From Lumbricus rubellus (taxonomy: Eukaryota > Annelida > Clitellata > Crassiclitellata > Lumbricidae): DNA of 64,000 nt. Location: assembly GCA_945859605.1 (NCBI GenBank), contig OX243824.1, positions 27,845,640 to 27,909,639 of the forward strand. Reading direction: 5' to 3'. Below, one piece after another: positions 32,663 through 43,990 of the stretch. The notes beneath the pieces were generated by a model that was not told the DNA's origin, did not search any database, and saw only the letters and a list, made by a program, of their open reading frames with translations. The translations under genes were made by a program, and so were the position numbers. How positions within the stretch are numbered: position 1 is the first letter of the stretch; the number at the start of each line of letters is the position of its first letter.

Positions 32663-35430
32663 GGCAGGCATAACTTAAGGGTAGGTCTATGATCCTCGAA
32701 ATTAAACTCTACCTTGTTGAACTATGTATCTGATTGGTAACACTTCATTCACATTAAGCTTGTAAAATGAATAAATCCAGCATGACTGTGCCGATATTAA
32801 CCTTAAGCTCTTTAATCAGCGCACCTTAATTATAATTATGGTAGCCTACTCTCTGCGCTTGTGGCCTTAAAATAGCTCTCGCTTGGGAATTCTCAGCTAA
32901 CGATTAGTCAAGTGCAAGAATTCTTGACTGTCAATATATGATTATGTTTGATAAAGACCCGATTCTAATTAGAAACGCCAAAGTCAATCGAACAGATAAT
33001 TAAATTGAACATTGATTTTTACTTCCTTCTTGTGTGCCTCGTGATCAATTGGGTATTGTGTGTTACGAGTAGAGATACAAAGGTCAAGCACTAATACAAA
33101 CAGACGTCTGCATCATTGAGCCTTGGACGACAGAAACCGGCCGCAGAGGTTATATACAAGTAGCAGTAAATCGTGTGGGTCTAACCTGATAAACATTGTC
33201 GACAGTCGACCGCTGCAATTAATAGGCAAGGCCGATAAATTTACGTGATAGCCTATTGCTTATAGTGTGTAAACCTGAGTTTGCTGAAAGTTGCCGAGCT
33301 TTGCCGAGGTTTGAAGTGGGCAGAACGAGGAAGTAGGCTTACTCCAAACTAAGAGCGGGATGGACTTTGTTTCTTGAGAAACAAGGTTCTTGGTTTTAAA
33401 TTTTTTGGTACTTTTTGGCCGAAAACATTTTGTCAAAGATGTTTTGTCATTGATGTTATCGCTGTAGGTTTATTCTACAATTCAATTTGATGTCCATATC
33501 TCTTGCTGAACCGAGCCATTCTCACCTTCCAATTAACATTGATGCCTAGCAGTTAAATTCGTTTCTCCGCTTCTTTATCAACATCTCCAATTTCCTTGCG
33601 TAAAAGTAAGCGTCTGACTTTTATCTAGCAGTTTATGGATTTCACGGAATACGCGTATGTGTTGTGTTTTCTTTGTGCGTGTTTGTTTGTTTGTTTTTGT
33701 GTGTGGGGTGATCGTGTGTGTATGTGTGTGTGGGTGTTTGTGGGTGGGTGTGTGTGGCGGGTATGCGGGTGTGTGTGGTGGGTCAGTCAACAATGCTAGG
33801 CCTATAACTAAATGACAACGCTAGAGAGTTTATAATTAATTTTCTGGCTTAGATATTAAAAGTCAGTCTATGTTGGTTGACCTTTTACCCAGCTCTGATT
33901 TGGAGTCAGGCTAGAAAATATATCTTAGCCTACATCTAAAGTTAGAACAACCGCAAAGACCCATTAATTTTAAGAAAATTGGACAGATTTTTTTAAATCT
34001 TAAGTCTTGCAGCCTGATTGTCCTACATTCTTGGGTTAGAGACCCTCATGCAGTACGATACATAAGAATTGTAATTTCCAGATTTGCGCAGAGTGCCTTA
34101 AACCAGCTTATGAAATTCACAAGCATTCAGTCCAATATAAAATCGTTGGGATTAATAAATTTCTCCGGTGTTAAAGCCAAATGTGTTTCCATGAAACACA
34201 CACAATTCTCTATTCGACCATTCAATTTTGATAATTGTTAGACTCCATCAGTTGAAGTCCCAAAGGGTCGCCCAGATAGACAGACTATAGGCCTATTATT
34301 CGATCGTTGCAGCATTATCATTTTTAATCAATCCAACTTCTAGCTCGGATAGAAGTCTTTACATCGATCCAGTTTAATTTTTGAGAAGAATTCACTATCC
34401 TACATCAATCACTACTCTATTTAGACATCAATAATGTTGGAATAATGTTTCATCGAGACCTGCAACTTCAATTTAATTAAAAGTTATTGTTCATCAACCC
34501 AGCGTTTGATTTCATCGTCATTGTTTTCATATATCCCACTTCTATTTGAGTTGGTCTACAAATTATTTTTATCACTCCGACTTCTATTTAGCAAGAATTC
34601 CTTTCGCCAAAACGAATTGTATTCGGCTAACGCTGAAACCCATGCAATTGCAAATAATTTTACGACACTGAAATGCGCGTTTACCAGACAGAAAGGCAGC
34701 GTTGGTAAAAAAAATATCTTTTGCAATTAACCCTGGAAAAATAATCTTCCTTTAATTTCAAACAGACACACCACAGTATGATAACAGTTCATATTGTGAC
34801 AAGGATGGTCACAAGTAGCCTAATTAAAGAAGTCGAATTTGACTGCTAGGCATCAATGCCATCTTATCATCGCCATCTGCCGATTGAAAGTCTGTTCGAC
34901 ATTGTGGAGGATATGTTAAAAGATCGAGTGTTGGTACCGTATGTTCTAGTTACGGCGTGGTTGGAGGGCAGGAAATTGGGAAGTGGAGATAGAGGAATGG
35001 TGGGAGTTCAGGTCACCGCCCTTAGATGACAGTAGATAATGAAGATGATCATTGCGAAAGACCTATCTAAAAATTTAATCTTTTACCAGTTTGCCCCGAG
35101 AATATCCGCTGAAAACGGGCTTAAAATGTAAAAATGAACGGGTAAAGGTTTAAATACGCGATAATAGGGCCTAACATTCAACTTTAATGCGCCAAATGCC
35201 TATTTTTTTAAAACTGCTTAGGCCCACAGTGGTCGGCGTCACGATATAAAGTCTCTCACGATATCAAATTTCCCTCGAATAAGAGTCTCCTCTGGCTGAA
35301 ACTTTGTATTGGAGGAAAGTTTTCTTATATAAAAAGTTGGGAACGTATGTCCTAGCTAAGTAAGCGAACGGTTTAGCCTGCCTGTCTAAAAATTTTATGT
35401 GCGTGAGTGTTGTAGCCATTTCACGCTGAA
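32663..35430. other. intergenic DNA, nothing firm
   Basis: AT-rich. Holds a GT-rich low-complexity stretch (33670-33780) and a possible decayed agtctcc-type repeat (35230-35330). No gene recognised. Confidence 0.4.
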
Positions 35431-35432
35431 CG

Positions 35433-35645
35433 TATGTATGTATGTATGTATGTATGTATGTATGTATGTATGTATGTATGTATGTATGTATGTATGTATG
35501 TATGTATGTATGTATGTATGTATGTATGTATGTATGTATGTATGTATGTATGTATGTATGTATGTATGTATGTATGTATGTATGTATGTATGTATGTATG
35601 TATGTATGTATGTATGTATGTATGTATGTATGTATGTATGTATGT
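35433..35645. repeat. (TATG)n array 1, about 53 perfect units
   Basis: 213 bp of uninterrupted tatg. Four-base periodicity keeps several frames open on both strands (Met-Tyr-Val-Cys / Tyr-Ile-His-Thr), but these are not genes. Confidence 0.98.
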
Positions 35646-35747
35646 CTAACGCCTCTGATCACGTGATCTGTCCTTCTGTCTGTCTTTCTATCTATCCTTC
35701 ATTCCCTTTGTAGGCCTACTATCTTAACTGTCAACTACCTCCGCTAC

Positions 35748-35748
<1 letters not shown>

Positions 35749-35778
<30 letters not shown>

Positions 35779-35970
35779 TGTATGTATGTATGTATGTATG
35801 TATGTATGTATGTATGTATGTATATATGCATGCATGTATGTATGTATGTATGTATGTATGTATGTATGTATGTATGTATGTATGTATGTATGTATGTATG
35901 TATGTATGTATGTATGTATGTATGTATGTATGTATGTATGTATGTATGTATGTATGTATGTATGTATGTA
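35749..35970. repeat. (TATG)n array 2, with one interruption
   Basis: 222 bp in the same phase as array 1 and 103 bp away from it. The only break is atatatgcatgcatg near 35821-35836. Confidence 0.98.
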
Positions 35971-35974
35971 TTAA

Positions 35975-36215
35975 TGGTTTTGCAACTTTTTGTTACGTTA
36001 CGTTTTTGAATCGTCAAAAAAACGGTGGGTGGCCTCACTAAAAGTGGTGTACTTTTGTTGTGCTTGAAATATTTCGATAAAATCTGCCCATCATGTGTAG
36101 TATAGATATAAATTGTCTCTAAGACTGTAAAATTTCGTTTCGACATTCTTACTTCTGGCCAAGATATTGGCAATCACATCTAGGGGTCTTTTTTGCCCAC
36201 CCAGTATATTACGCT
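35975..36215. repeat. mariner-like terminal repeat, copy 2 (inverted)
   Basis: Reverse-complement counterpart of 27604..27800, ending ttttttgcccacccagtata. Array 2 begins at its inner edge. Confidence 0.55.
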
Positions 36216-36223
36216 ATTGTGTT

Positions 36224-37460
36224 AATGGGCGCACGCACATAGAGGCAAGAGGGAGCACTAGTCCCACCCTGGAAATTTGAAATTTGTTTTTATGACTACG
36301 GCTTTTGGGTGTTTAACAAATTTCTTCCCATTAAAACACTAATGACACGAATGAAATAGACTATTAGACAGTAGGCTAAAAGTCAAAAATTTAACTTAGA
36401 ATTCTCTATGGAAAAAACTCGATCTTAATATTCTGCTTTGCATTTTCAAGCTCTTGCTAAAAACTGTAACAACGTTCGTTGATATTTGACCCTTCTGCGG
36501 GCGCCCATGCAAATAGTAGCCGATCGATTGTGGCCTATACTTGATTGGAATCTCGCTGTCAGGCAACCTCTCACAGCTGCAAAAACATTAATTATCAATA
36601 AATTACACCATTGCAAAATTTGAAATTAATTTTCTCAACAGTGCACGTCAGGGAGATCTGCTTATTCACCATCATTTTGGTGTAAATTAATATTTTATAT
36701 CTCTGAAATTAGATCTTTGCCAGATTAACAAAGTTTGGGGACGTTTTTTATGCGCCACCCGGTATAATTAATTGTCTGCCAGGCTGCATTTTGTCCATTT
36801 TGCATGCTGCCAGTACGGAATCTTTTGGGAGGTCAAGCTATAGAGAAATTTCGATAACGGGCTCTGGCTATGTTACCCCTCGAGATTTCCACCCAACAAC
36901 TGTTCAAAAGAATTGATACCCAACTCATCTGATCCAGTGATCCTCAGCTATTCCACCCACTTAAACGACACCTTCATTAACAGCTACGCTGGCCCTTTAG
37001 ATACCGGACTCGGACCTCTTCTGACTAATCTTTGAATAGCAATCTAAATATGCAGTGCTTGTGAAAAAGCTGGAGCCCTGCGATTGGCTTTCGAGTGGCG
37101 CCTTGGAAGTTTAGAAATCATGATTACAATATAGAAGTAGCTAGATGAGCACTTTCTCTTGAAAACAGATACCTATTTTTCTTTATTTTTAATCATTTAT
37201 TCATTCTATGGACTTATGTAGCTCCCCTTCAGTAACCCACTTTTTGACATCCGCTTTTGATTATTAGACATCTAACGAATTTATTCGCACTAAAGAAACT
37301 AATCATATTAAAAATGATACACACAATGAAACTTGGAAGTTTACATTAGAAATATCTTCGAAAAGTGCTCGCTTTGCATTTTTCAAGCTCTTGCTACTAA
37401 AACGTTTAACACTGACCATCGAATTTTGCCCCCCCCCCTGCTAAACTTTCGACGCCCATG
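36224..37460. mobile_element. non-autonomous hAT element, 1237 bp
   Basis: The left end is AATGGGCGCACGCACAT (first base mutated from C) and the right end, read inward, is CATGGGCGTCGAAAG. The perfect 8-bp duplication attgtgtt is at 36216-36223 and 37461-37468. Same family as 37530..38300. Confidence 0.9.
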
Positions 37461-37529
37461 ATTGTGTTACAGTGACATTTAGTACATTTTTAACACTTCA
37501 CATGCTGCCAGTAATCTATTGGTCCAATG

Positions 37530-38300
37530 CATGGGCGCCCGCACATAGGGGCAAGGGGGCACTTGCCCCCCTGGAAATTTGACATTTATTTTTCTAACAA
37601 TTATTTTTTAGGTTTTTAACAAATTTCTTCGCATTAAAGCACTAATGATATGAACGATACTCACAGTGAAAGTCATAAATCTATGTTTAGAAACATCTGT
37701 AGATATAAACTTGTTCTTAATTTTCTGCCTTGCATTATCAACATCTTGCTAAAAGCTGGAACAATGACCATTGGCTTTCAACTCTCCGACAGGCGCCCAT
37801 ACTAATCGATTATGGCCTACTTGATTGGAATCTCACTGTCATGAAACCTTTCACAACTGCACAAAATTAAGTATAAATATTAATGACAAAATTTAAAATT
37901 TCTCAACAGTGCACCGAATTCAATTAGGCCATATGTCAGGGAGATCTGCTTATTCACCAGTATTATATAAATCAAGTCTGCAAGAAGCCAGGCCACAGTT
38001 TGTCCATTTTGCATGCTGCCAGTACAGACTCTATATGAGTAGGCTATAGGGATGTCAAACTATAGAGAACCTTAGATTTTTTAAAATTTCTTCGCACTAA
38101 ATAAACTATTCATATAAAAGCTGATACACAAAATGAAACTGAAAATTTTGCATTAAGTATCCTCATTGAAAAATACTGGTGTTCTTAATTTCCAGCTTTG
38201 CTTTTTTTCAAGCTCTTAATTGCTAGGCTACTAAAACATTTAACCGCGATCATCGAAAAAATTTTGCCCCCCCCTGCAAAAATTTCCGGGGGCGCCCATG
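37530..38300. mobile_element. non-autonomous hAT element, 771 bp
   Basis: The left end is CATGGGCGCCCGCACATAG and the right end, read inward, is CATGGGCGCCCCCGGAAA. The perfect 8-bp duplication gtccaatg is at 37522-37529 and 38301-38308. It sits 70 bp from its longer relative, in the same orientation. Confidence 0.93.
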
Positions 38301-38415
38301 GTCCAATGTTCGTAAAACCGATATTGAAATTTTGCATAAGCCTATATTATTTGAGATTAATCACACAAAAACCATAAGTGCATACGTTCAAACGTTGTTA
38401 TCAAGATCCAACTGA

Positions 38416-38852
38416 TTAGCATAGTTTATAAAATGTTTGCTCTGTAAAGTTTTGGTTCAGAACGGGCACACCTGCTAATGCAGTTATGTTCTGCATGCTG
38501 CAGCACGTATTATCATAAGAGGTCGTTGTTAAATCGATACTGTCAAAATGTGACTCAAGTGGGTTTTTTATGATGAAGGCTCCTCTTATCTTCGACTGCA
38601 CACATCTAAAGTTTAAGGGCCATAAATTCAAAACAGGTGACTCGCCAACTTTGATTGACTTAATGTGTGCTCTCTGTGTACAGACAAGCGAACTGCGCAA
38701 TTTTTGAGCTTAATAGCTACCTTATTTATAATAGTTATTGACCTATTATCTGCATCCAAGTGTGCGTCTCTTTCCACCTCAAACAAAACGGTCGCGTCGA
38801 ACTGCGTTGAATCGATATTCAACACAGGGAGCACAATAAAATCATTTTGCAA
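38416..38852 (-). pseudogene. unrecognised reading frame with one frameshift, cut by a LINE
   Basis: On the minus strand one frame is open from 38852 (VLPVLNIDSTQFDATVLFEV) to about 38690. A second frame then runs open (CTQRAHIKSIKVGESPVLNL onward) to a stop at 38416. Together this gives about 140 codons of protein-like composition joined by a single shift. A LINE in the same orientation ends directly upstream at 38856, so it may have separated the fragment from its 5' part. No family recognised. Confidence 0.3.
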
Positions 38853-38855
38853 GTG

Positions 38856-39330
38856 AGAAGGTTAGTCTTTTTAATAATAATTCTAATCAACTTAATTCTT
38901 TCATTAGGTCTAACATCTGCGAAGAGCCTCCCGTCCGCCGTTCTACATAGCTCCTCGAAAGTGGAGTTGTCCTCGGGCAGACAGTGCAGTCGAATCAAGC
39001 GGTCCAATATGGCCTGCGGTCTACCTCGTTCCTGCTGACCCGAAAATCCCCCAGTCTCCATCCAGTTCTTTCTCGGCCTCCCTCTACCACGTCTTCCCTC
39101 TGGAATCCAGATTGTTGCTTGTTTTGCTCTCATCTCTTGCTCCATTTTTGCTACGTGTCCCATCCACTTTAGTCGCTTCTTTCTGATGATAATCTCCATT
39201 TTTTCCTGACCAGTCCTTTCTCTGATGCTTTTATTTGTTATTTTGTCTCTCCATGAGAAGTGTAATATTCGCCTCAGCCACCTATGATGTGCCGCCTCCA
39301 ATCGCTTTCGCTGTGTACAGTGCACATGAA
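38856..39330 (-). mobile_element. LINE C-terminal fragment (family 4)
   Basis: Long open minus-strand frame: RLEAAHHRWLRRILHFSWRD, RLKWMGHVAKMEQEM, GRRGRGRPRKNWMETGG, ending RIKLIRIIIKK. This is the region after the reverse transcriptase of a non-LTR retrotransposon. Its (attatt)-type tail adjoins 38856, and the 5' side is truncated near 39330. Confidence 0.8.
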
Positions 39331-41060
39331 TTAACTAAAGACATTAAAGTTGTCGGGATTGTCATCGCCAATCGGGATTAACCGTCGCGGTATTAGGCCT
39401 AAGTGCCGCGATTCTGAAGATATACATGTATTATGCCTAACATCATGCAGCACAACCACGCACCAACGAAGTAGGTCGGGTGCATTGAAATGAAACCTTG
39501 TGTAGAGGAGGTCGTGAACTGAGGAGATGAAGAATTGGAGATCCAGAAGTCTTAGCGTTTCGAAAGTGATGACTATGTCCCATCTCGTTGGTTTAAAAAT
39601 AATGCAAAAATTCCAAAGTAATGTTATAATAGGTCACCGATTCTGCGTTTGTAATTCCATTGTACGACGAATCGACCAACTGAGTTCATTAACCGTGTAG
39701 AGTATGTTTATCAGAGGCGTAGCGACTGCCACTCAGCACCCTCTCGACCGGAGAGGGGCCCGCAAGGAAACAGAGCCCTAAAATTGGAAAAGAATGTAAG
39801 GTATAACTATAGGTAAATGACATTCGTTGACGCTAATGCACAATCCATGTCGGTTTTACTGACAAAACAGCGAAGTAAATAGGGAATAGGGCCTACATGT
39901 ATCCTGTAGGCCGATGTACCATTGCACCTACATAATTATGAATCCTATATATTTTTAAAATAAATACCGCACTCCAGTTTCTGCATTGTAAGGGCCCCAC
40001 CGCACCGCCGTCCCGGACATATATTCGGAGGGGGCCACGTTCTTTGTTGCTACGGCCCAGCATCGAATTATCATTAGCCCATCTCTTACTCTGCATCTAA
40101 ACTCTTCGTCACCTTTTCAATTCAATCGCGAATACTTATAGGGCCGACAGATCTAATTCGGTTATAGAATTTAAGCCAGCTTTAAATTCGCTCGCAGATG
40201 TCTTCGAATTGTTAATTGCAACGGACAAAGTAAAGCAGAGTAGGCCTAATGGTAGAGTAATGAATAACACGCTGGCCTAGACTAGAGTACGAGAGGTAGG
40301 CCTAGTGAGTTCGAGCCCCCGTTGGCAGGATAAGCTTAGGCAAGCGAAAGTTAATACACAGGTCATTATGGAAATAGCGCGATGCTTTAATAATGAAAAT
40401 ACGTTTAAAACTATAAATGGAAGACTAATCAGTCTCAATGAAGGAACTAATAATAATAATAATAATTTTCTTTATTCAACAATCCTGTTGACAGAACGCA
40501 ACCGGATACAGTGTACAATTATGCAGTTTTAACAAAATATCAAAAGAACGCAGATCACAGAATACACACATCTTAAGTAGGCCTAACTAACTGAACAGAC
40601 AACCTGAAATACATGGCGCAAATAGCAGTCTATAAAGCATAAGCTTAGGCTTACCTAATTAGTTTTCGGCCTCTTAATTAGTCTCACATCATTTAGGCCT
40701 ATTAGATCTAAAATACTGTGGCCACTAAACAAAACTTCTAAGTGCGGCGAGATTAACTAGCTTTGAGTAAATCAATTCATTGCAAAAATAATCAATATTA
40801 ACCGAAACATTTTATGATTATGATGTTAGTGCCAAAGCAAGCGGAGCTATAATTGATAGATGCATAGATCTAAGATATGAACCACTATTTTTCTCACTAG
40901 CTCGTTTATGTTTCTGATCTTAACAACAGTTTCTGGTCCAGAGTTCATCGTTTTTAATTTCCATTTGTCTAAGAAAAACCGATAGGCAAAAAATATTCTG
41001 ATTAGGCCTACACTGATACTTATTTATCTTTGGCTATTTTTTCCATGCTAAAGTCTCATT
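39331..41060. other. intergenic DNA, nothing firm
   Basis: A cagaggcgtagcg start at 39716 resembles a hAT end, but no partner or target duplication was found. An (aat)n run lies at 40449-40468. No gene recognised. Confidence 0.35.
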
Positions 41061-41065
41061 AAAAC

Positions 41066-41290
41066 GAGACGCGGCGGTGTAGTGGTGGGTTCGCTGCCTT
41101 GGTCTAGAGGGTTCCAGGTTCGAATCCACCTCAGGCCACCGCATAGAAACCTTGAGCAAGTCCTTCATTCGCAGTTGCTCGTGCGCTATGAAGTGAAACT
41201 CATATATGCAGTGTTTCCGCTGTTGTCGGGAGCGCTCTTGAGTAGTTAGCTTGAAGGGACGCTGTAGCAAATGCGATAAATAAAACAGAT
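41066..41290 (+). mobile_element. tRNA-derived SINE, family C, copy 1
   Basis: The A-box-like tgtagtggtggg and a perfect B-box GGTTCGAATCC are spaced as in a tRNA gene. They are followed by a non-tRNA body (accttgagcaagtccttcat, cagttgctcgtgcg) and a gcgataaataaaa tail. The head does not fold as a full tRNA. Confidence 0.8.
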
Positions 41291-41302
41291 AAGTTAAATT
41301 AC

Positions 41303-41522
41303 AATCTTCTTCTTCTTTAGGTAAGCTGCCTCTCGGCAGGTCCAGATGCCCAACGACGCCACTCTTCTCGATGTTGTGCTTTTTCTTTCAGTTTTCCATA
41401 TCCATCCTCCATTATCCAATCCAAGAACTTTTCCCTAGGTCTTCCTCTTCCCCTCTTCCCCTCCATTTTACCCTCCACTGTGTCTCTTTGCAAGGAGTTG
41501 CCTCTCAGTACATGTCCTATCC
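41303..41522 (-). mobile_element. LINE C-terminal fragment (family 1), copy 2
   Basis: The minus strand shares [18 protein letters not shown] with 3063..3452 and continues [20 protein letters not shown] to a stop. It ends in gaagaagaag, the family's 3' microsatellite. Confidence 0.8.
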
Positions 41523-41928
41523 ATTATTACAATAAGACACACGAATATAGAGACAGTTTTACTCCTACGAACAAAATAACCCTGGTCACATGGAAGCTGC
41601 ATGGAAGACTAATAGCATTGTTTCTTTCGTCATTGAAATGACCTTCACCAAAGACCTGCCACCTGTATCCACCGCATTGAAGAACACGATCCCGAAGATA
41701 GCTTCAACTCCTTCTTCTTTCCAAACAAATCGAGCTGACTTCAGACTCCGCAGCACAAGACTACAGACAAGACTACAGACAAGACTACAGACAAGACTAC
41801 AGCTCAGGACACAAGTGACTCATAGCACTCCACTTTACATTTGATTTTATATCGATAGACTATAATAATTATTATACTTCAAAATATTTAGATACATGCG
41901 CTCGTAGACCCTATAAAAATCATATAGG

Positions 41929-41930
<2 letters not shown>

Positions 41931-41998
<68 letters not shown>
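41931..41998. repeat. (TA)n microsatellite
   Basis: Uninterrupted ta run of about 68 bp, about 430 bp upstream of the FkbM-type gene. Confidence 0.95.
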
Positions 41999-42002
<4 letters not shown>

Positions 42003-42433
42003 TATAATTATATACAAATAATATATAAATGAAAATATAAATGTATATACGCGTACATATAAATGATATAATAGGCTTGGGCTAATATTATAGTATTATG
42101 TAATAGGCTATATGAATTATGCATGCAAGCCCTATTGCTGACGCGATCATAAGCATATTGTATTTTTTGCTGCCTAGGCTACTCTAGACTAGTAGATAAT
42201 TATCGTCATAAAGTTGGTGCATTGTGGTCAGTCATACACACAGAGACTTAAGAAAGGGAGAGGTTGGAACTTCTCATAATCCCATTGTACATTAAACACA
42301 GCCGCTGTAGAAGTTCAAGTTTATAATTAATAACGACGATGCTGATTTCAGTGATTTCCCTAATTTTTCGAGATGTTTTCATATGAAGCTTAGCTTTTGA
42401 ATTTTTGAATTTTTGAATTTATTTTGAATTAAC

Positions 42434-43474
42434 ATGAGTTTTTTAAATTGTTTGTTGATAGAAATAGCGATGCCGTCAAGACGAATGCGATTGGTTGCCT
42501 GTGGAATAGTTCTTCTTATTTGCACGATAGCATTTCTACATCGTAGTAAGCTTACATCACACGTTGACTTGTCTCGATTAAACAATGTTCACCATCTTCG
42601 GTTATCGGATGAAACAACGCGCATTTACAGTCAGGTACATTCCGGTTTGCAAATACTCGAACCTGCGCAGTTTAAGAATCAATCCGATTTCGCGTGTATC
42701 AATGCGACACTTGGACACTTGAGCTTTCCGATGTGTTTATACGATCCAAAGAGCGATGTTTACATATCAAAAGAAACCATGGCTGGTCAATACTTTGAGG
42801 CGAGACTTGTTCAGAAGTTGGTCAATTTCTTTCGCAAACATTCAGATGTGTCATTTGTGGATCTTGGTGCAAACCTTGGAGCATATTCGCTGCCAATTGC
42901 ACATTCCGGTGTTAATGTTATCGCTGTTGAACCTAACAAGGACACTGTGCGACGATTGGCAAAGTCCGTTCATCTTGGACGAATAGAAAAGAATATCGAC
43001 ATCTTTCACTATGCTCTTTCCAATGAGGAATCGACCACCTTTCTGAAGTTTAATTCGTGGAACCGTGGTGACACTTTTATGGCCGAGAATGGATCATGTC
43101 CTGGATGTATGTCGGTTAATGTGACTGTCCTTAACAAACTTATACCATTCATAAAACACCAGAAAGCGTTCATCAAAATCGATACACAGGAAGCAGAAAT
43201 CAAGATTTTCCAGGAGCAAAGTGCTGCAAAGTTCTTCAGCGAAATTGATGTCGTGATGATTCAGATGGAATGGGATCTTTATCGTAAGCGCTACGGAAAG
43301 ACGGAAGATAAAAGGCGAAAAATTGATCGTTTTCTTCAATTTTTCTATCAGAGAGGCTACGAAGTCTATGATCCAAGAACAGAAAAGAAACTAGGTAATA
43401 ATTGGACAAGATGGAGTTACGACGTTCTCTTCAAGAAAGCATATTTACCAAAGACTCAACTGTTTCTTATATAA
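42434..43474 (+). CDS. FkbM-type methyltransferase, type II membrane protein (346 aa, single exon)
   Basis: Predicted SAM-dependent methyltransferase of the FkbM / Methyltransf_21 family. FkbM itself O-methylates FK506; substrates of animal members are largely unknown. Visible features: a short basic N-terminus (SRRMR), one hydrophobic anchor (about 20-36), a luminal stem, SAM-binding motif I FVDLGANLGAYS (141-152), the acidic post-motif IAVEP (163-167), and FIKIDTQEAE (246-255) matching the family's IKIDVEGAE block. Two Asn-x-Ser/Thr sites in the stem suit a Golgi or ER luminal enzyme. A second Met at 42470 (MPSRRMRL) would give a 334-residue form with the anchor nearer the N-terminus and is equally plausible. 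The frame is intact with no intron. An AATAAA lies at 43747, 273 bp past the stop. It could be an intronless member of an expanded family or a retrocopy that stayed open. Confidence 0.88.
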   Translation: MSFLNCLLIEIAMPSRRMRLVACGIVLLICTIAFLHRSKLTSHVDLSRLNNVHHLRLSDETTRIYSQVHSGLQILEPAQFKNQSDFACINATLGHLSFPMCLYDPKSDVYISKETMAGQYFEARLVQKLVNFFRKHSDVSFVDLGANLGAYSLPIAHSGVNVIAVEPNKDTVRRLAKSVHLGRIEKNIDIFHYALSNEESTTFLKFNSWNRGDTFMAENGSCPGCMSVNVTVLNKLIPFIKHQKAFIKIDTQEAEIKIFQEQSAAKFFSEIDVVMIQMEWDLYRKRYGKTEDKRRKIDRFLQFFYQRGYEVYDPRTEKKLGNNWTRWSYDVLFKKAYLPKTQLFLI

Positions 43475-43526
43475 TTATTGATTATAATTGTAGACAGATT
43501 GTTTGAAGCAAAATTTATGGACAAGC

Positions 43527-43758
43527 AGGGCCTCCAGCATCCCTCTGATTGACATAGGCACCCGGTAGAACGAATCATTCTGGGGTTTAGGCTATGGCTA
43601 TTGTTATTATTGTCATTTTTTATTATCGTCGTCGTCATCATCATCATCATCACCATCGTCGTCATCATCATTACAATTGCCATTATTATTACTATTATAA
43701 TTGCAAACCTTTATAGCGGGCAGAATCACACATAAATACGAATTCGAATAAAATTAAT
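43527..43758. repeat. 232-bp tandem duplication, unit 1
   Basis: Starts agggcctccagcatccct and includes a (tcatca)n stretch. The next unit begins exactly 232 bp later. It lies just past the FkbM stop codon, probably in its 3' untranslated region. Confidence 0.85.
43747..43752 (+). terminator. candidate polyadenylation signal of the FkbM-type gene
   Basis: AATAAA 273 bp downstream of the stop, in the 3' end of the first tandem unit. The second unit (aattcgatcagg) has lost it. Confidence 0.35.
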
Positions 43759-43990
43759 AGGGCCTCCAGCATCCCTTTGATTGACATAGGCACCCGGTAG
43801 ACCGAAGCATTCTGGGGTTCAGGCTATGACTATTGTTATTATTATTGTTATTATTATTATCGTCGTCATCATCATCATTATCATCATCATCATCATCATC
43901 ATCAAAATTACCATTATTAATACTATTATAATTACAAACCTTATATAGCGGGCAAAGTCGCACATAGGTCTAAATGCGAATTCGATCAGG
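43759..43990. repeat. 232-bp tandem duplication, unit 2
   Basis: Copy of 43527..43758 with scattered substitutions and a different (atc)n length. Confidence 0.85.

Noticed and set aside
35264..36173. Open frames across the (TATG)n arrays
   Set aside because: Pure repeat translation.
39716..40060. hAT-like start cagaggcgtagcgac
   Set aside because: A weak partner (gttgctacggccc) exists near 40055, but flanks do not match.
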